From positions 1-64,000 of the forward strand of contig JAJCXK010000019.1 of NCBI GenBank assembly GCA_029263475.1: DNA of 64,000 nucleotides. The letters run 5' to 3'. The notes under the pieces were generated by a model that was not told where the DNA came from, did no database searches, and worked only from the letters and a program-made list of their open reading frames with translations. Source of the stretch: Candidatus Nitrosopumilus sp. Lineage in GTDB: Archaea; Thermoproteota; Nitrososphaeria; Nitrososphaerales; Nitrosopumilaceae. Shown here piece by piece: positions 1 through 9,730 of this stretch; the first letter of the stretch is position 1; every line of letters starts with the position of its first letter. A program made the translations under genes and the position numbers.

Positions 1-205
1 GCTGATCATAGACTTGCTTCTTTTCAGGATCCGAAATAACCGCATAGGCTTCAGAAATTTCTTTGAAATGCTCGCCAGCTTCTGAGGACTGGTTGCGGTC
101 TGGATGAAATTTCAAGGCTAACTTTCTATACTGTTGCTTGATTTCGTCAGGCGAAGAAGTTTTTGAGACGCCTAAAACCTCGTAGTAATCACGTTTTGCA
201 GCCAT
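1..205 (-). CDS. dnaJ: DnaJ co-chaperone, N-terminal J domain (cut by window edge)
   Basis: Hsp40 co-chaperone that stimulates DnaK ATP hydrolysis in the cytoplasm. The gene begins at ATG 205 and runs leftward out of the window, so only about 68 residues are visible. They form a J domain starting [15 protein letters not shown], with the HPD tripeptide at residues 34-36 and the closing [11 protein letters not shown] stretch. It lies 49 bases downstream of dnaK on the same strand, as the last visible member of a grpE-dnaK-dnaJ order. Whether the Gly/Phe and zinc-finger regions follow cannot be seen. Confidence 0.95.
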   Translation of the reverse strand, partial: MAAKRDYYEVLGVSKTSSPDEIKQQYRKLALKFHPDRNQSSEAGEHFKEISEAYAVISDPEKKQVYDQ

Positions 206-254
206 GAATCATTCCTATGTGATAATTACTGTATATACATGATTGAATTAAAAA

Positions 255-2090
255 TCAATTAGATTTAGTCTGATCAGAAGATGACCCATATGGTTGTCCT
301 TCTGCACCCGGTTGTCCTTCTGCACCCGGTGGAGGTGAAGCATTTTTGTAAAGTTCTGTTGTGACTTCGTTGACCAATGTTTGTAATGCTTCGAGTTTAG
401 GTTTCAATTCTTCAGGTTCCTTATCTAGAACTTCTCTGACTTCTTTAACGGCATCAGTAATTCTAATTCCCTGTTCTTGAGAGATCTTATCTTTGAGATC
501 ATGATTTACCAATTTTTCAGTTGTATAGATATAACTCTCTGCTTCATTCTTCAGATCAATTTTTTCTATCTTCTTTTTATCTTCGTCAGAAAATTTTTCT
601 GCGTCTTCTTTTAATTTTTCAATTTCTTCTTTTGATAATTTTGAAGAGGATTCAATAGTGATTTTTGCTTCTTTTTGAGTTCCAAGGTCTTTTGCTGTAA
701 CATTGATTATTCCATTGGCATCAATATCGAATTTTACTTCAATTTGAGGAATTCCTCTTGGAGCTGGAGGTAAATCTGTAAGATTAAAGCTTCCCAAGGA
801 CACATTGTCAGTTGCCATTGGACGTTCACCTTGAACAATATGAATTGTAACAGCCGTTTGATTATCAGCTGCCGTTGTGAAAACTTTACTTTTAGATGTT
901 GGAATGGTAGTATTTCTTTCAATTAATGGCTCTCTAACCCCACCCAGAGTTTCAATTCCCAGAGTTAAAGGAGTTACATCCAGTAATACTATATCACTAC
1001 TAACATCTCCAGCAATAATTCCTGCCTGAATTGCAGCTCCCATTGCTACCGCCTCCATTGGATCAACTCCTGATTCAGATTCCTGACCAACGATTTCACT
1101 TACAAATTTTTTAACTAAAGGAATTCTTGTTGGTCCACCAACCATCACGATTTTGTTAATATCAGAGTTTGAGAGTTTTGCATCTTCTAATGCCTTGAGT
1201 ATTGAAGGCTTACAACGCTCAACAATTGATCTAATCAAATCGTCCAATTTAGAACGAGTGATTCTTAATTCTAGGTTTTTAGCACCTGCAGAAGGATCAT
1301 GAGCAATGAAAGGTAAATTAACATCTGTTTCCATGACAGTAGACAATTCAATTTTTGCTTTTTCAGAAGCTTCTCTAATTCTCGTCATTGCAGTTGAATC
1401 TTGAGAAAGATCAACACCCTCTTTTTTCTTAAATTCATCTACAATGTAATCGATTAGAACTTTATCCATATCCGTACCACCTAACTGAGTATCACCTGAC
1501 GTACTAAGAACCTCAAAAACGCCACCGCCCATTTCCATTATTGTAACATCCAATGTTCCCCCACCAAAATCAAAGACAAGAATTTTCATGTCTTCTTTTG
1601 CCTTGTCTAATCCAAATGCCAAAGATGCAGCAGTTGGTTCATTAATTATTCTAACAACATCTAATCCCGCAATCGTTCCAGCATCTTTAGTAGCTTGACG
1701 TTGATTATCATCAAAATATGCAGGAACCGTAATTACTGCTTTTTGGACAGGTTCTCCAATGAAGGCCTCGGCATCTTTTTTAATTTTCTGAAGAATAAAC
1801 GACGAGATTTGCTGAGGTTTGTATTCTTTATCCAGAATTTTAAAGGTATGATCGGAGCCCATTTTTCTCTTAGCAGCAAAAATAGTCCTATCAGGATTTG
1901 TTACAGATTGTCTTCGCGCAGGTTCACCAACTAAAAGATCCCCATCTTTGGAAAATGCAACTACGGATGGAAACGCTTTTCCACCCACGGTAGCACCCTC
2001 AGCTGCAGGAATAATTGTGGGTTTTCCACCCATAACAACTGCAGCGGCAGAATTACTCGTTCCCAAATCAATTCCAATAATTTTAACCAT
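255..2090 (-). CDS. dnaK: Molecular chaperone DnaK (Hsp70)
   Basis: ATP-dependent Hsp70 that binds unfolded segments and works with GrpE and DnaJ. The 611-residue product has the normal family length. The N-terminal ATPase domain opens [19 protein letters not shown] and carries the phosphate motif [13 protein letters not shown] and the adenosine motif [15 protein letters not shown]. The substrate-binding domain follows, then a helical lid and a short low-complexity tail. The tail holds two copies of PGAEGQP-like repeats encoded by an 18-base direct repeat. grpE ends 9 bases upstream and dnaJ starts 49 bases downstream, so the three are probably co-transcribed. In archaea this system is generally regarded as acquired from bacteria. 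Confidence 0.98.
   Translation of the reverse strand: MVKIIGIDLGTSNSAAAVVMGGKPTIIPAAEGATVGGKAFPSVVAFSKDGDLLVGEPARRQSVTNPDRTIFAAKRKMGSDHTFKILDKEYKPQQISSFILQKIKKDAEAFIGEPVQKAVITVPAYFDDNQRQATKDAGTIAGLDVVRIINEPTAASLAFGLDKAKEDMKILVFDFGGGTLDVTIMEMGGGVFEVLSTSGDTQLGGTDMDKVLIDYIVDEFKKKEGVDLSQDSTAMTRIREASEKAKIELSTVMETDVNLPFIAHDPSAGAKNLELRITRSKLDDLIRSIVERCKPSILKALEDAKLSNSDINKIVMVGGPTRIPLVKKFVSEIVGQESESGVDPMEAVAMGAAIQAGIIAGDVSSDIVLLDVTPLTLGIETLGGVREPLIERNTTIPTSKSKVFTTAADNQTAVTIHIVQGERPMATDNVSLGSFNLTDLPPAPRGIPQIEVKFDIDANGIINVTAKDLGTQKEAKITIESSSKLSKEEIEKLKEDAEKFSDEDKKKIEKIDLKNEAESYIYTTEKLVNHDLKDKISQEQGIRITDAVKEVREVLDKEPEELKPKLEALQTLVNEVTTELYKNASPPPGAEGQPGAEGQPYGSSSDQTKSN
292..327. repeat. 18-base tandem repeat inside the dnaK 3' end
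   Basis: The unit GGTTGTCCTTCTGCACCC occurs twice in direct tandem (292-309 and 310-327). On the minus strand it encodes a duplicated six-residue Gly/Pro/Ala/Glu/Gln unit in the disordered DnaK tail. The length is a multiple of three, so copy-number change would not disturb the frame. Confidence 0.9.
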
Positions 2091-2099
2091 ATTTTATCA

Positions 2100-2663
2100 T
2101 CATTCCGTCTTTGAAATCTCCACTAGTGTCGGTCTTATAACTCTCTCATGAGAAATATATCCCTTCCGAATCTCTTTTGTAATCGTATTATCATCCAGAT
2201 CAAGATCACTAATGATGGATATGGCCTCATGATAGTTTGGGTCAAAAATTTCCCCTAAGGCATCAATCGAAACAACGTTATATTTTTTCAACAAAGAATC
2301 CATATTTTTTAAAATTGAATCTAAACCTTCTGAGTTAATTTTACTTTCTGAAAAAACTTCTTTTGCTAGAACAAAATCATCATAGATTTTTAAAAAATCT
2401 AATACAAATTCATTAATCTTTGAATTAACACCATTTTGAATATCAGTTTGGGTTTTTCGATCAAGATTTTGAAAGTCTGCCAATACAAGTTTTAATTTTT
2501 CTTCATATTCAGAAGTTTTTTGTTTTTCTAAATCCAATAATTTTGACATACCTTCAACATCTGTTTCCAATAATTTAGATGTGTCTTCAGAAGAATCAGA
2601 TTTTATTTCGTTTTCAGATATCACATCAACTGAGACTTCATTCGAATCGGGTTCGCTTGACAA
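2100..2663 (-). CDS. grpE: Nucleotide exchange factor GrpE
   Basis: Exchanges ADP for ATP on DnaK. The 187-residue product has an acidic, low-complexity N-terminus (about residues 1-40), a long helix typical of GrpE dimers, and the family C-terminal beta region. That region is recognisable from DPNYHEAIS and the stretch around KGYISHERVIRPTLVEI. The only reasonable start is TTG at 2663, common in this genome. It lies 9 bases before dnaK and 22 bases after the Rossmann-protein gene on the same strand. Confidence 0.95.
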   Translation of the reverse strand: MSSEPDSNEVSVDVISENEIKSDSSEDTSKLLETDVEGMSKLLDLEKQKTSEYEEKLKLVLADFQNLDRKTQTDIQNGVNSKINEFVLDFLKIYDDFVLAKEVFSESKINSEGLDSILKNMDSLLKKYNVVSIDALGEIFDPNYHEAISIISDLDLDDNTITKEIRKGYISHERVIRPTLVEISKTE

Positions 2664-2685
2664 TTCAAATAAAATAATAGTTTAG

Positions 2686-3837
2686 CTAATTTATACCATT
2701 TTGAGTAATTTCACACAGAGGATTAGCTTTAACTACAATTAAATCAGAATCCTGTTTATTTTTTTCAATGTTATCAAAATCAGATTTGGAACATGCTACC
2801 ACAATTGTGGTTTTGTTACTATGGAACAGATCAAAATTAAGATCCTCGTAAGCTTCAACATCGCCAATGTAATCGCGTAATCGTGATGTTAGATTTTGAA
2901 GCATCTCGATTTTATCTCCACGCATTGCATATTGATCAAGTGTCCAAGATAATGCAATTTTGGTTCTACTTGCCTTTAGATCATTTTTCTTTAAAGTAGA
3001 ACGAATTTCATCAATTAATCGTTTAACGTATCCATCAATGCCTTTTACGCTTCCATTAATTAAATACATAAGGGAATTTGCACCTTCAAATGATGATCCT
3101 AAAGATCTTAGATCAAACAATCCACTGACCATGTTATCAAGAAATATTTTCTGAAAATCATCAGAGGAAAGATCTTTTTTTGTTACCTCATCTTGAGCGT
3201 ATTTACAAACTTCTAGAACACTACACAAACTAGAAAATCTAGAAAGTATATCAATAGCATGAAAATGTTCGGATGATGAAATAGCTACAAATTTTTTCTC
3301 TTTTTTACCTGTTGTAAGTAATTCAGACAGCGTGGAATCCTCCTTTCCGTTAAAAGAACCAATGATTTTTGGTTCTTCTTTAAGATCCTCAAGTGGATAA
3401 TAATAATAAGAAATGTGCTTTCCAGTTTGAAGACCTGTTACATGTTCTAATAATGAAATATTCTCATTATTTCCTCCAAAACCTGTTGGTAGAGTAAAAA
3501 TTACTGAACTGTTTTTTTTTAGCGATGTAACTGCATCTTTGAATTTGGAATGAATTTCAGTTTTAATGTCTTGACCTGTTTTTCTAATTCTCGGAGTAAA
3601 GAAAAGATACTGAGCTTTAGAAATTGCCACATTAATTGGCTCCATGGATAAGAGAGGCTCATCTTCTTTCAGAGAAGAAACATTGGGATATGTTTTAGCT
3701 ATTTCTGCTTTAAGTAAAATTGCAGACGGAGTTGACTCATCAATAATGTATACATCTGCACCTTTAATGACCATCTGAGATGCAATGGCATACCCTTCAG
3801 TACTCAGACCGTAAACCACAACTTTTGTTCCCCCCAT
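2686..3837 (-). CDS. Rossmann-fold protein distantly like UDP-sugar dehydrogenases
   Basis: The 383-residue protein begins with a dinucleotide-binding fold: VVVYGLSTEGYAIA at about residues 6-19, then an acidic residue ending strand 2 (VYIIDES). The layout resembles UDP-glucose/GDP-mannose dehydrogenases: an N-terminal Rossmann domain, a helical middle and an alpha/beta C-terminal domain. However, the HSTV-PGT and GGHC catalytic motifs of that family are missing, so enzymatic activity is doubtful. The start ATG GGG GGA is unambiguous. It lies 22 bases upstream of grpE and may be the first gene of the chaperone operon, although a functional link is not evident. Substrate unknown. Confidence 0.6.
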   Translation of the reverse strand: MGGTKVVVYGLSTEGYAIASQMVIKGADVYIIDESTPSAILLKAEIAKTYPNVSSLKEDEPLLSMEPINVAISKAQYLFFTPRIRKTGQDIKTEIHSKFKDAVTSLKKNSSVIFTLPTGFGGNNENISLLEHVTGLQTGKHISYYYYPLEDLKEEPKIIGSFNGKEDSTLSELLTTGKKEKKFVAISSSEHFHAIDILSRFSSLCSVLEVCKYAQDEVTKKDLSSDDFQKIFLDNMVSGLFDLRSLGSSFEGANSLMYLINGSVKGIDGYVKRLIDEIRSTLKKNDLKASRTKIALSWTLDQYAMRGDKIEMLQNLTSRLRDYIGDVEAYEDLNFDLFHSNKTTIVVACSKSDFDNIEKNKQDSDLIVVKANPLCEITQNGIN

Positions 3838-3891
3838 AATATTAGCAGTTAGTAATAGACTAAGAAAAACTTATTGAACTTGCAATAAATA

Positions 3892-4929
3892 ATGAATTAC
3901 TTGAAAATATGGATAGATATTCTCACACCAAAACAATTATTGTTTTCTGAATCAATTATTAAAAAACTAGATGGGAAATATGACATTTTGTGTACGTCAA
4001 GAGATTATGATGAAGTTTCAAAATTAGCAAAAATACGTAATTTTGACCTAATTTATGTCGGAAAACACGGAGGAGACAAGAGAGAAACCAAGCTTAAAGC
4101 CAGTATTGACAGAATGACAAAACTATCTAAAAAGATTAAAGCGTTTTCTCCTGATATGGTCATTAGTTTTTGTTCTCCCGAAGCTGCAAGAATTTCATTT
4201 GGATTAGGAATAAAACATACAGTATTTTCGGATTCTCCACATGCAGACTCAGTAATGAGATTAACCCTACCATTAATTCAAAAATTACTAATTCCTCACA
4301 ATATTCCAAAGAAAGAATTCTCCAAGTATGGAATTGCTGAAAAAAATATAATTCAGTATAAGGCAATTGATGCAGTAGTGACAATCCAAAGAAAAATAAA
4401 CGAAAAAATAGTACTACCCTTTAAAAATAAGAATAAAAAAAATATTTTGATAAGATTAGTTGAAGAAGAGGCATCATATACATCAAAATCAAATAAGAGC
4501 ATTTCAATAATTAAAAAAATTGTAAACGAACATGAAAATGAGAACATAGTGGTTTTAGGAAGATATGCAAATCAAATAAAAAATTTAAAAAAAATAATGG
4601 GTAGAAAAGTAAAGATAATAGAAATGTCATTTGACGGAAAACATTTGTTAAACAACACAGATGTCTTTATAGGATCTGGTGGAACTATGACAGCAGAATC
4701 TGCATTAATGGGAATTCCAACAATCTCATATAACGCAGTTCCAAATATAATCGAAGACTTTTTGGTCAAAAAGCAATTGATAAAAAGAGAAACAAACCCG
4801 AATAAAATTTCTAAACAGATTAGTGAAATTTTTGAGTCATCAAACAAAGAAAATCAAAAAAGAGCTAAAAAAATTATAAGTCAAATGGAAGATCCCATTC
4901 AAAAATTAATAAAAATAATTAATGAATAA
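3892..4929 (+). CDS. DUF354-like glycosyltransferase-fold protein
   Basis: This 345-residue protein looks like the archaeal DUF354 family, which shares the GT-B fold of MurG/WecB-type enzymes. The N-terminal half contains DILCTSRDYDEV and the typical FSDSPHAD-like segment. The C-terminal half has the nucleotide-sugar-type loop FIGSGGTMTAESALMGIPTI. A role in sugar transfer or epimerisation for surface glycans is inference from fold and neighbours: two dehydrogenase-like Rossmann proteins flank it. It starts at ATG 3892, divergent from the gene ending at 2686, with a 54-base spacer. An A/T-rich box (AAACTTATT) lies about 25 bases before the start, suggesting a nearly leaderless transcript. Confidence 0.7.
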   Translation: MNYLKIWIDILTPKQLLFSESIIKKLDGKYDILCTSRDYDEVSKLAKIRNFDLIYVGKHGGDKRETKLKASIDRMTKLSKKIKAFSPDMVISFCSPEAARISFGLGIKHTVFSDSPHADSVMRLTLPLIQKLLIPHNIPKKEFSKYGIAEKNIIQYKAIDAVVTIQRKINEKIVLPFKNKNKKNILIRLVEEEASYTSKSNKSISIIKKIVNEHENENIVVLGRYANQIKNLKKIMGRKVKIIEMSFDGKHLLNNTDVFIGSGGTMTAESALMGIPTISYNAVPNIIEDFLVKKQLIKRETNPNKISKQISEIFESSNKENQKRAKKIISQMEDPIQKLIKIINE

Positions 4930-4999
4930 TTTTAGATAAATTTCAAGAGTCAAATTAAAATAAAAAGTTCATTAAGGGAACCAAAGTGCTCGATTTAGC

Positions 5000-5072
5000 A
5001 GCCCGGTAGTGTAGCGGTCAAGCATAGAGGCCTTTGAAGCCTTTGACCCCAGTTCGAGTCTGGGCCGGGCTA
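5000..5072 (+). tRNA. tRNA-Gln (anticodon TTG)
   Basis: A full cloverleaf of 73 nt can be drawn. The acceptor stem AGCCCGG pairs with CCGGGCT, followed by discriminator A5072. The D stem is GTGT/GCAT, and the anticodon stem GAGGC/GCCTT has loop CTTTGAA, giving anticodon TTG. The T stem CCCAG/CTGGG carries loop TTCGAGT. No intron and no encoded CCA. Confidence 0.95.
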
Positions 5073-5139
5073 CTTTGTTTAAAAATGGATAAAATTTGTT
5101 ACATGAATATAGTATTGATTGTTTTTTGAGATCAGACAC

Positions 5140-5877
5140 ATGGTGGACATCATTTTAGGTATGGGAGAAGTAGGAGAAACAATATTCAAATTATTAACAG
5201 AAAGAAATTTTGATTGTATTGGAATAGATACAGATGTTTCAAGATGTAGAAACTATTCTAAAAAAAGTATTATTAGAAATACAGAATTTCTTCATGTTTG
5301 CATACCAGGAGAATTAAAAGATTTTGATGATATAATATCAAATTGGATTAATAAGGTGGAAGACATACAAGCTGTTGTAATTCATTCCACAGTAGAACCT
5401 GGAACAACAAAACAAATTCAGGAAAAATGTAAAATACCAATTTTATTTTCTCCAGTACGTGGAGTTCATAAAAGATTTATGAATGATATAAAGAAATATA
5501 CAAAATTTATTTCCTCAGATGATAAACAATTAGATCTTAAAATTAAAAAAGACTTAGAAAAAAGATTCGTGAAAATAGGTTGGATGTCAACAACAAAAAC
5601 TGCAGAATTTGCAAAGATATTAGTTGATACTACATACTACGGATGGTTAATCAATTATGCTCAAATCACAAAAATGATTTGTGAAGAAGAAAATATAGAT
5701 TTTGATGAAATGTGGAAATTTGCAGATGAAATTCATGAGAATTTAGGCAATAGACCAAAAATGTTTCCAGGTGTTATTGGAGGTCATTGTGTAATACCAA
5801 ATCTACATTTTGTGAAAAATGAAAATTTGAACTCAGTTAAAAAAATTAATGAGTTATATGAAAAATTTAAAAAATAA
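5140..5877 (+). CDS. Short UDP-sugar dehydrogenase-like protein (NAD and catalytic domains only)
   Basis: The 245-residue protein has an N-terminal Rossmann motif ILGMGEVGE (residues 5-13), the family motif HSTVEPGTT (82-90), a helical region with Lys159, and FPGVIGGHCVIPN. The last includes Cys217 at the position of the catalytic thiol of UDP-glucose/UDP-ManNAc dehydrogenases. The C-terminal UDP-binding domain of the roughly 430-residue family is absent. A TTG lies seven codons upstream in frame, but ATG 5140 sits directly before the Rossmann strand and is preferred. The gene follows tRNA-Gln by 67 bases. It is either a minimal dehydrogenase with a different substrate or a derived NAD-binding protein. 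Confidence 0.7.
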   Translation: MVDIILGMGEVGETIFKLLTERNFDCIGIDTDVSRCRNYSKKSIIRNTEFLHVCIPGELKDFDDIISNWINKVEDIQAVVIHSTVEPGTTKQIQEKCKIPILFSPVRGVHKRFMNDIKKYTKFISSDDKQLDLKIKKDLEKRFVKIGWMSTTKTAEFAKILVDTTYYGWLINYAQITKMICEEENIDFDEMWKFADEIHENLGNRPKMFPGVIGGHCVIPNLHFVKNENLNSVKKINELYEKFKK

Positions 5878-5886
5878 TTCTAATTT

Positions 5887-6648
5887 TTAAAAATCTAATT
5901 TTGTAAGAAGTCTTGACGCAATTATAAATAAGATTGATGCAACACCAACAAGCACCACCATTTCAATAATTACAAATTCAGTGATGGCTCCAAAAATTCC
6001 TGCTCGAATTACATCCACTAAATATGTGAGTGGATTTAGATAAAACACCGTACGCAAGGGTTCAGGCGCGCCATCTGCAGGATAAAAAGCCGTGCTAACA
6101 AATGCAAAGAAAAGAAATACAGTGTTAATAATTACATTGAATCCTTCGCTAGAACGTATTCTTGTAGATATAATTGATGCTAATGATCCAAATAATACTG
6201 AACCAGTAATTGCACCAAAAATAATTATGGGAATCGTTATGAATGAAAATTCTACAGATTCAAAAAATACGGGATATCCAACTACAGCTATTAAGGATGC
6301 ACTTACTAAGCCAATAATTCCTATAGTGCAAATATTACTGAGAATGTAATGACTTCGGGTAAACGGTCCAGACATAATTTGTTCAAACATACCATGCCGT
6401 CTATCATTCCAAATTAGTATGCCAGAAATGAGTGTACTATTCATAATGTTAAACCCAATCATGCCAGATGCCAAAAATGCAGGATAGTCAAGATCTTTGT
6501 TGCCAAATGGAACTTCTTGAATTAATGGCGCGTATGCAAAACCTGCAACAAAAATATAGATTAAAGGAAAAATGATTTGCCAAATTAAAAATCCAGGATT
6601 AAGAGAAATCGTTAGATTTCTATTTACAAGTCTAATTATCGGATGCAT
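5887..6648 (-). CDS. ABC-2 type transporter permease
   Basis: Integral membrane subunit of an ABC exporter. The 253-residue protein has about six hydrophobic segments and the ABC-2 hallmarks: a long first loop, the central segment GMFEQIMSGPFTRSHYIL, and the re-entrant-like region YPADGAPEPLRTVFYLNPLTYLVDVIR, typical of daunorubicin/NodJ-type permeases. It overlaps the 3' end of the upstream ATPase gene by 17 bases, so the two are co-translated. Substrate unknown; lipid, glycan or drug export are all possible. Confidence 0.92.
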   Translation of the reverse strand: MHPIIRLVNRNLTISLNPGFLIWQIIFPLIYIFVAGFAYAPLIQEVPFGNKDLDYPAFLASGMIGFNIMNSTLISGILIWNDRRHGMFEQIMSGPFTRSHYILSNICTIGIIGLVSASLIAVVGYPVFFESVEFSFITIPIIIFGAITGSVLFGSLASIISTRIRSSEGFNVIINTVFLFFAFVSTAFYPADGAPEPLRTVFYLNPLTYLVDVIRAGIFGAITEFVIIEMVVLVGVASILFIIASRLLTKLDF

Positions 6649-7570
6649 TTTCTCTCATCATATTAAGAAAGATCTCTTCAAGATTTGTTGGTACAGCCGA
6701 TAAATCTTCAATTTCAATACCATTTTCACTGAGTATTTTTAAAACTTTTAGCAACACCAATTCAGATTGTTCCGAATGAATTACAATATTTGTTCCAGTA
6801 TCAAAATTAATTTTACAACCCATGATTCCAAAGAGAAGAGAAGAGATTTCAGATTGTTTTTCTAATAAATGAATCTTTATTGTTTTTTCTTTTCCAAATC
6901 TATTCTTTAACGCATCAGGAGAATCAATGGTTACAATCTTTCCCTTATCAATAATGGCAATTTTATCACAAAGGTATTCAGCTTCAGATAGAATGTGAGT
7001 GGTGTAAAAAATGGTTAATCCCGTTTTAACTTTATTTTTTAAATAATCCAATAGTTTTCTTCTAACACTTGGATCTAATCCAACAGTGGGCTCATCTAAA
7101 AATAATAATTTCATATCATGCATAAATTCACGAGCAACTTGAACTCTTCTTCGTTGACCAATTGAGAGATCCTCATTTCTTTTTTTACGAATTTCAACTA
7201 AATCAAAATCTTTCAAAAGTTGTTCAGTTCTTTTTTTACGTTCAAATTTAGGAACATTCCACATCATTCCGTATTTGTCAAGGGATTTTTCAACAGATAA
7301 AGTGGGCTCATAACTTGGCTGCTGCAAGACAACACCAATTTTATCACGAATTTGAAGTGGATTCGCAACTGCATCTATACCTAAAATTGTGAGTGAGCCA
7401 CTAGAAGGTCGAATGAGAGTGGTCAAAAGTTTGATAGTAGTGGATTTTCCAGCTCCGTTTGGACCCAAAAATCCAAAAACACTTCCAGATTTTACCGATA
7501 ATACAATATCATCTACAGCTTGAACTGAACCATAAGATTTTGATAAATGGCTGACATCTATACAAGACAT
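6632..7570 (-). CDS. ABC transporter ATP-binding protein (DrrA-type)
   Basis: Nucleotide-binding subunit partnering the permease encoded immediately downstream. In 312 residues it shows Walker A GPNGAGKST (36-44), the Q-loop (VVLQQPSYEP), a signature LSIGQRRR in place of canonical LSGGQ, Walker B LLFLDEPTVGLDP, and the H-loop (TTHILSEAE). The final ~90 residues form the regulatory domain common in daunorubicin-resistance-type ATPases, ending LEEIFLNMM. ATG 7570 is the natural start. A 212-base A/T-rich spacer separates it from the divergent RPA-like gene and should hold both promoters. Confidence 0.94.
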   Translation of the reverse strand: MSCIDVSHLSKSYGSVQAVDDIVLSVKSGSVFGFLGPNGAGKSTTIKLLTTLIRPSSGSLTILGIDAVANPLQIRDKIGVVLQQPSYEPTLSVEKSLDKYGMMWNVPKFERKKRTEQLLKDFDLVEIRKKRNEDLSIGQRRRVQVAREFMHDMKLLFLDEPTVGLDPSVRRKLLDYLKNKVKTGLTIFYTTHILSEAEYLCDKIAIIDKGKIVTIDSPDALKNRFGKEKTIKIHLLEKQSEISSLLFGIMGCKINFDTGTNIVIHSEQSELVLLKVLKILSENGIEIEDLSAVPTNLEEIFLNMMRENASDN

Positions 7571-7782
7571 GATGAAACTGCGATCATCCTATTAATTTAG
7601 GTAATGAGATTATTTGATAGAATTTTTAAAAAAAATAAATTAATCGATACAAAATATGAAAGAATCTAAATGGACATTAATGGACAAATATAAATCGATG
7701 AAATATTGCGATCATTTTTTGAAGGAATGGGTATAACAAAGAATGAAATTTTTATTAATAGAATAGATTTATCAAAAACTAA

Positions 7783-9180
7783 TTGTCTGAATTCGAGAAT
7801 CTTATGAACAAATTACTTGAAGTAAAACCAGAATTGAACAAAGGTGATCTTGAAGAACAGATTAAACAAAAGAAAGAGAAAATAGGTGCAGGGTACCTGA
7901 CTGATCAAGGAGCTTTATTTTTAATTGCATCAGATTATGGAGTTACATTAACAGAATCATCAAAAGTTGAAATTGGCATAAAGGATCTATATGCAGGTGC
8001 AAAAGAAATTTCGCTAGAAACAAGAGTTTTGAATATATCACCTGCAAAACAATTTTCACGAAAAGATGGATCTCCATTTTATCTTAGGACAATGACTGTG
8101 TACGATATGGATTCTACAGCTAGTGTAAAGTTATGGGATGAAAAGGCAAATCTACCAGGAATTGAAAATCTAAAACCAGGAAATTTAATTAAAATAATAA
8201 AAGCGTATGTTAAATCAGATCTGGATGGTTCTCCAACAATCAATATTGGTTCCGGATCAAATATTGAAAATACAGATTCAGAAAGTGAAATTCCAACTAT
8301 TGATGCCATTACGAAAGATGTTAGTGAAATACAAGAAGGTCAAAAAGATTTGGTTGTTTCAGGAACAATTGACGGCATGATTAGTGGAATGGAATTTACA
8401 AATTCTCGCGGCATACCTGGAAAGGCACTAAGAATGAGACTAAAAGGCAAGGAAGACAGTGCCATGAGAGTAGTGCTATGGGGGAAAGATGAATTGGTGA
8501 TTCCAAATATGATTTCACAATCAGCCAAAGTGAGATTACTAGGGGTCAGGGTAAAATCAGGAAATCAAGGACTGGAAATTCATGGAAATGATGCTACGAT
8601 TATTGAAGTTGAGGGCGGTAAAGAAACGGAGCCTGTTATTACTAGAATTCTTTCCATATCACCAACTGAAAACGGTAAAAATCTCATTTTAGCAGTTGAC
8701 AGTAAAAAGAATTTATTCAACATTAGTGATTTTTCAAACTCCACTAGCATATGTGCTGAGGGAGATGTAATAGAATGCATGCCATCAAAAGTTTACGGAA
8801 ATTCAGTTACCTTGGATGAAAACTCTTTTGTAAGAAAATTAGATGATGATAAATCAATTCCTTCACTGTCACAACTTAGAACAAAGATCAATGAAATAAA
8901 AGCAGAACAGAATTATTGTATTGAAGCAATTGTTTTGAAGGTTCCTGAAAGACGCGAGGTTCAAACAAAATCAGGCGAATCCATAGCACTTTCAGAGATG
9001 TTCGTCGAAGATGATACAGGACAAATTTGGGTTAAAGGGTGGAGAAATCAGGCCAGAATAATTGACAAATGTGAATTAGGTGAAATTATTTCCATCACTG
9101 GACTCAATGGGAAATCAGGATTAGAAGGTAGAACAGAATTATTTGTTACTTCTTTTTCTAAAATTACAAAAAAGAATTAA
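7783..9180 (+). CDS. RPA-like single-stranded DNA-binding protein (multiple OB folds)
   Basis: A 465-residue replication protein A homologue that should coat single-stranded DNA during replication and repair. After a helical N-terminus (about residues 1-60) there are at least three OB-fold repeats. The first is evident from ARVLNISPAKQF-like segments followed by VKLWDEKANL. The second contains MRVVLWGKDELV. A third at the C-terminus contains GQIWVKGWRNQARII. No zinc-ribbon cysteine set is seen, unlike many euryarchaeal RPAs. The start is TTG 7783; no better in-frame start exists. The gene converges on the Lhr-like helicase gene with a 4-base overlap. Confidence 0.85.
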   Translation: MSEFENLMNKLLEVKPELNKGDLEEQIKQKKEKIGAGYLTDQGALFLIASDYGVTLTESSKVEIGIKDLYAGAKEISLETRVLNISPAKQFSRKDGSPFYLRTMTVYDMDSTASVKLWDEKANLPGIENLKPGNLIKIIKAYVKSDLDGSPTINIGSGSNIENTDSESEIPTIDAITKDVSEIQEGQKDLVVSGTIDGMISGMEFTNSRGIPGKALRMRLKGKEDSAMRVVLWGKDELVIPNMISQSAKVRLLGVRVKSGNQGLEIHGNDATIIEVEGGKETEPVITRILSISPTENGKNLILAVDSKKNLFNISDFSNSTSICAEGDVIECMPSKVYGNSVTLDENSFVRKLDDDKSIPSLSQLRTKINEIKAEQNYCIEAIVLKVPERREVQTKSGESIALSEMFVEDDTGQIWVKGWRNQARIIDKCELGEIISITGLNGKSGLEGRTELFVTSFSKITKKN

Positions 9181-9695
9181 GAGTCCCAAAAGCCTCGGGT
9201 TACAACATACTGTCTTTCTGCTTCATAGATTTGTTTGAACAGATGTTCTTCATCCATCATATTTCTCAAAATTCTGGCTGCAGTATCAGCTCCAACACCA
9301 TATCCAGACATTACAGTGATGTCAATTTTGCCAAAATTTTCAACTAATGATGCAACCTTCCAGGCACGATCAAACTTATGTTTTTCATCGGTAGACAATT
9401 TCTTACCATCGTGCTTTTTTCGAATAATTTTGGGTAAATCATAATCAGAATAATATGTTGCAGTTATTTGTCGTGCCTTACAATATGGACAAACAATCAA
9501 AGTTTTTACCTCAAATGTCTGAAATACACGTTCCCACATACCACAGCGTGCACAAATCAACCGATGTTTTGTTTTTTCTAATCGGGCTTTAACAAGATCG
9601 AGAATTCCTTTGTCAAGATTTGCAGGTGCAGAATAATATTTTGTAGTATGATCTAAAATTGGTTCTGCCAGTTTTGAAAATTGATCAACATCCAA
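9177..9695 (-). CDS. Lhr-like helicase, C-terminal zinc-binding fragment (third piece of a frameshifted gene)
   Basis: The 172 residues continue the helicase encoded upstream. In-frame coding continues above the nominal TTG start (reading HITWLDVDQF) back to the A-run at 9737-9742, where the previous piece goes out of frame. The fragment carries a four-cysteine zinc-ribbon pattern (CARC and CPYC, 21 residues apart) and the ending GADTAARILRNM plus AERQYVVTRGFWDS, as expected for the C-terminus of archaeal Lhr-type helicases. It is unlikely to be an independent gene. Restoring one A in the run would fuse it to the central piece. Confidence 0.75.
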   Translation of the reverse strand: MDVDQFSKLAEPILDHTTKYYSAPANLDKGILDLVKARLEKTKHRLICARCGMWERVFQTFEVKTLIVCPYCKARQITATYYSDYDLPKIIRKKHDGKKLSTDEKHKFDRAWKVASLVENFGKIDITVMSGYGVGADTAARILRNMMDEEHLFKQIYEAERQYVVTRGFWDS

Positions 9696-9730
9696 CCAAG
9701 TAATGTGAATTTCATCGTCTTTGATCTTTT

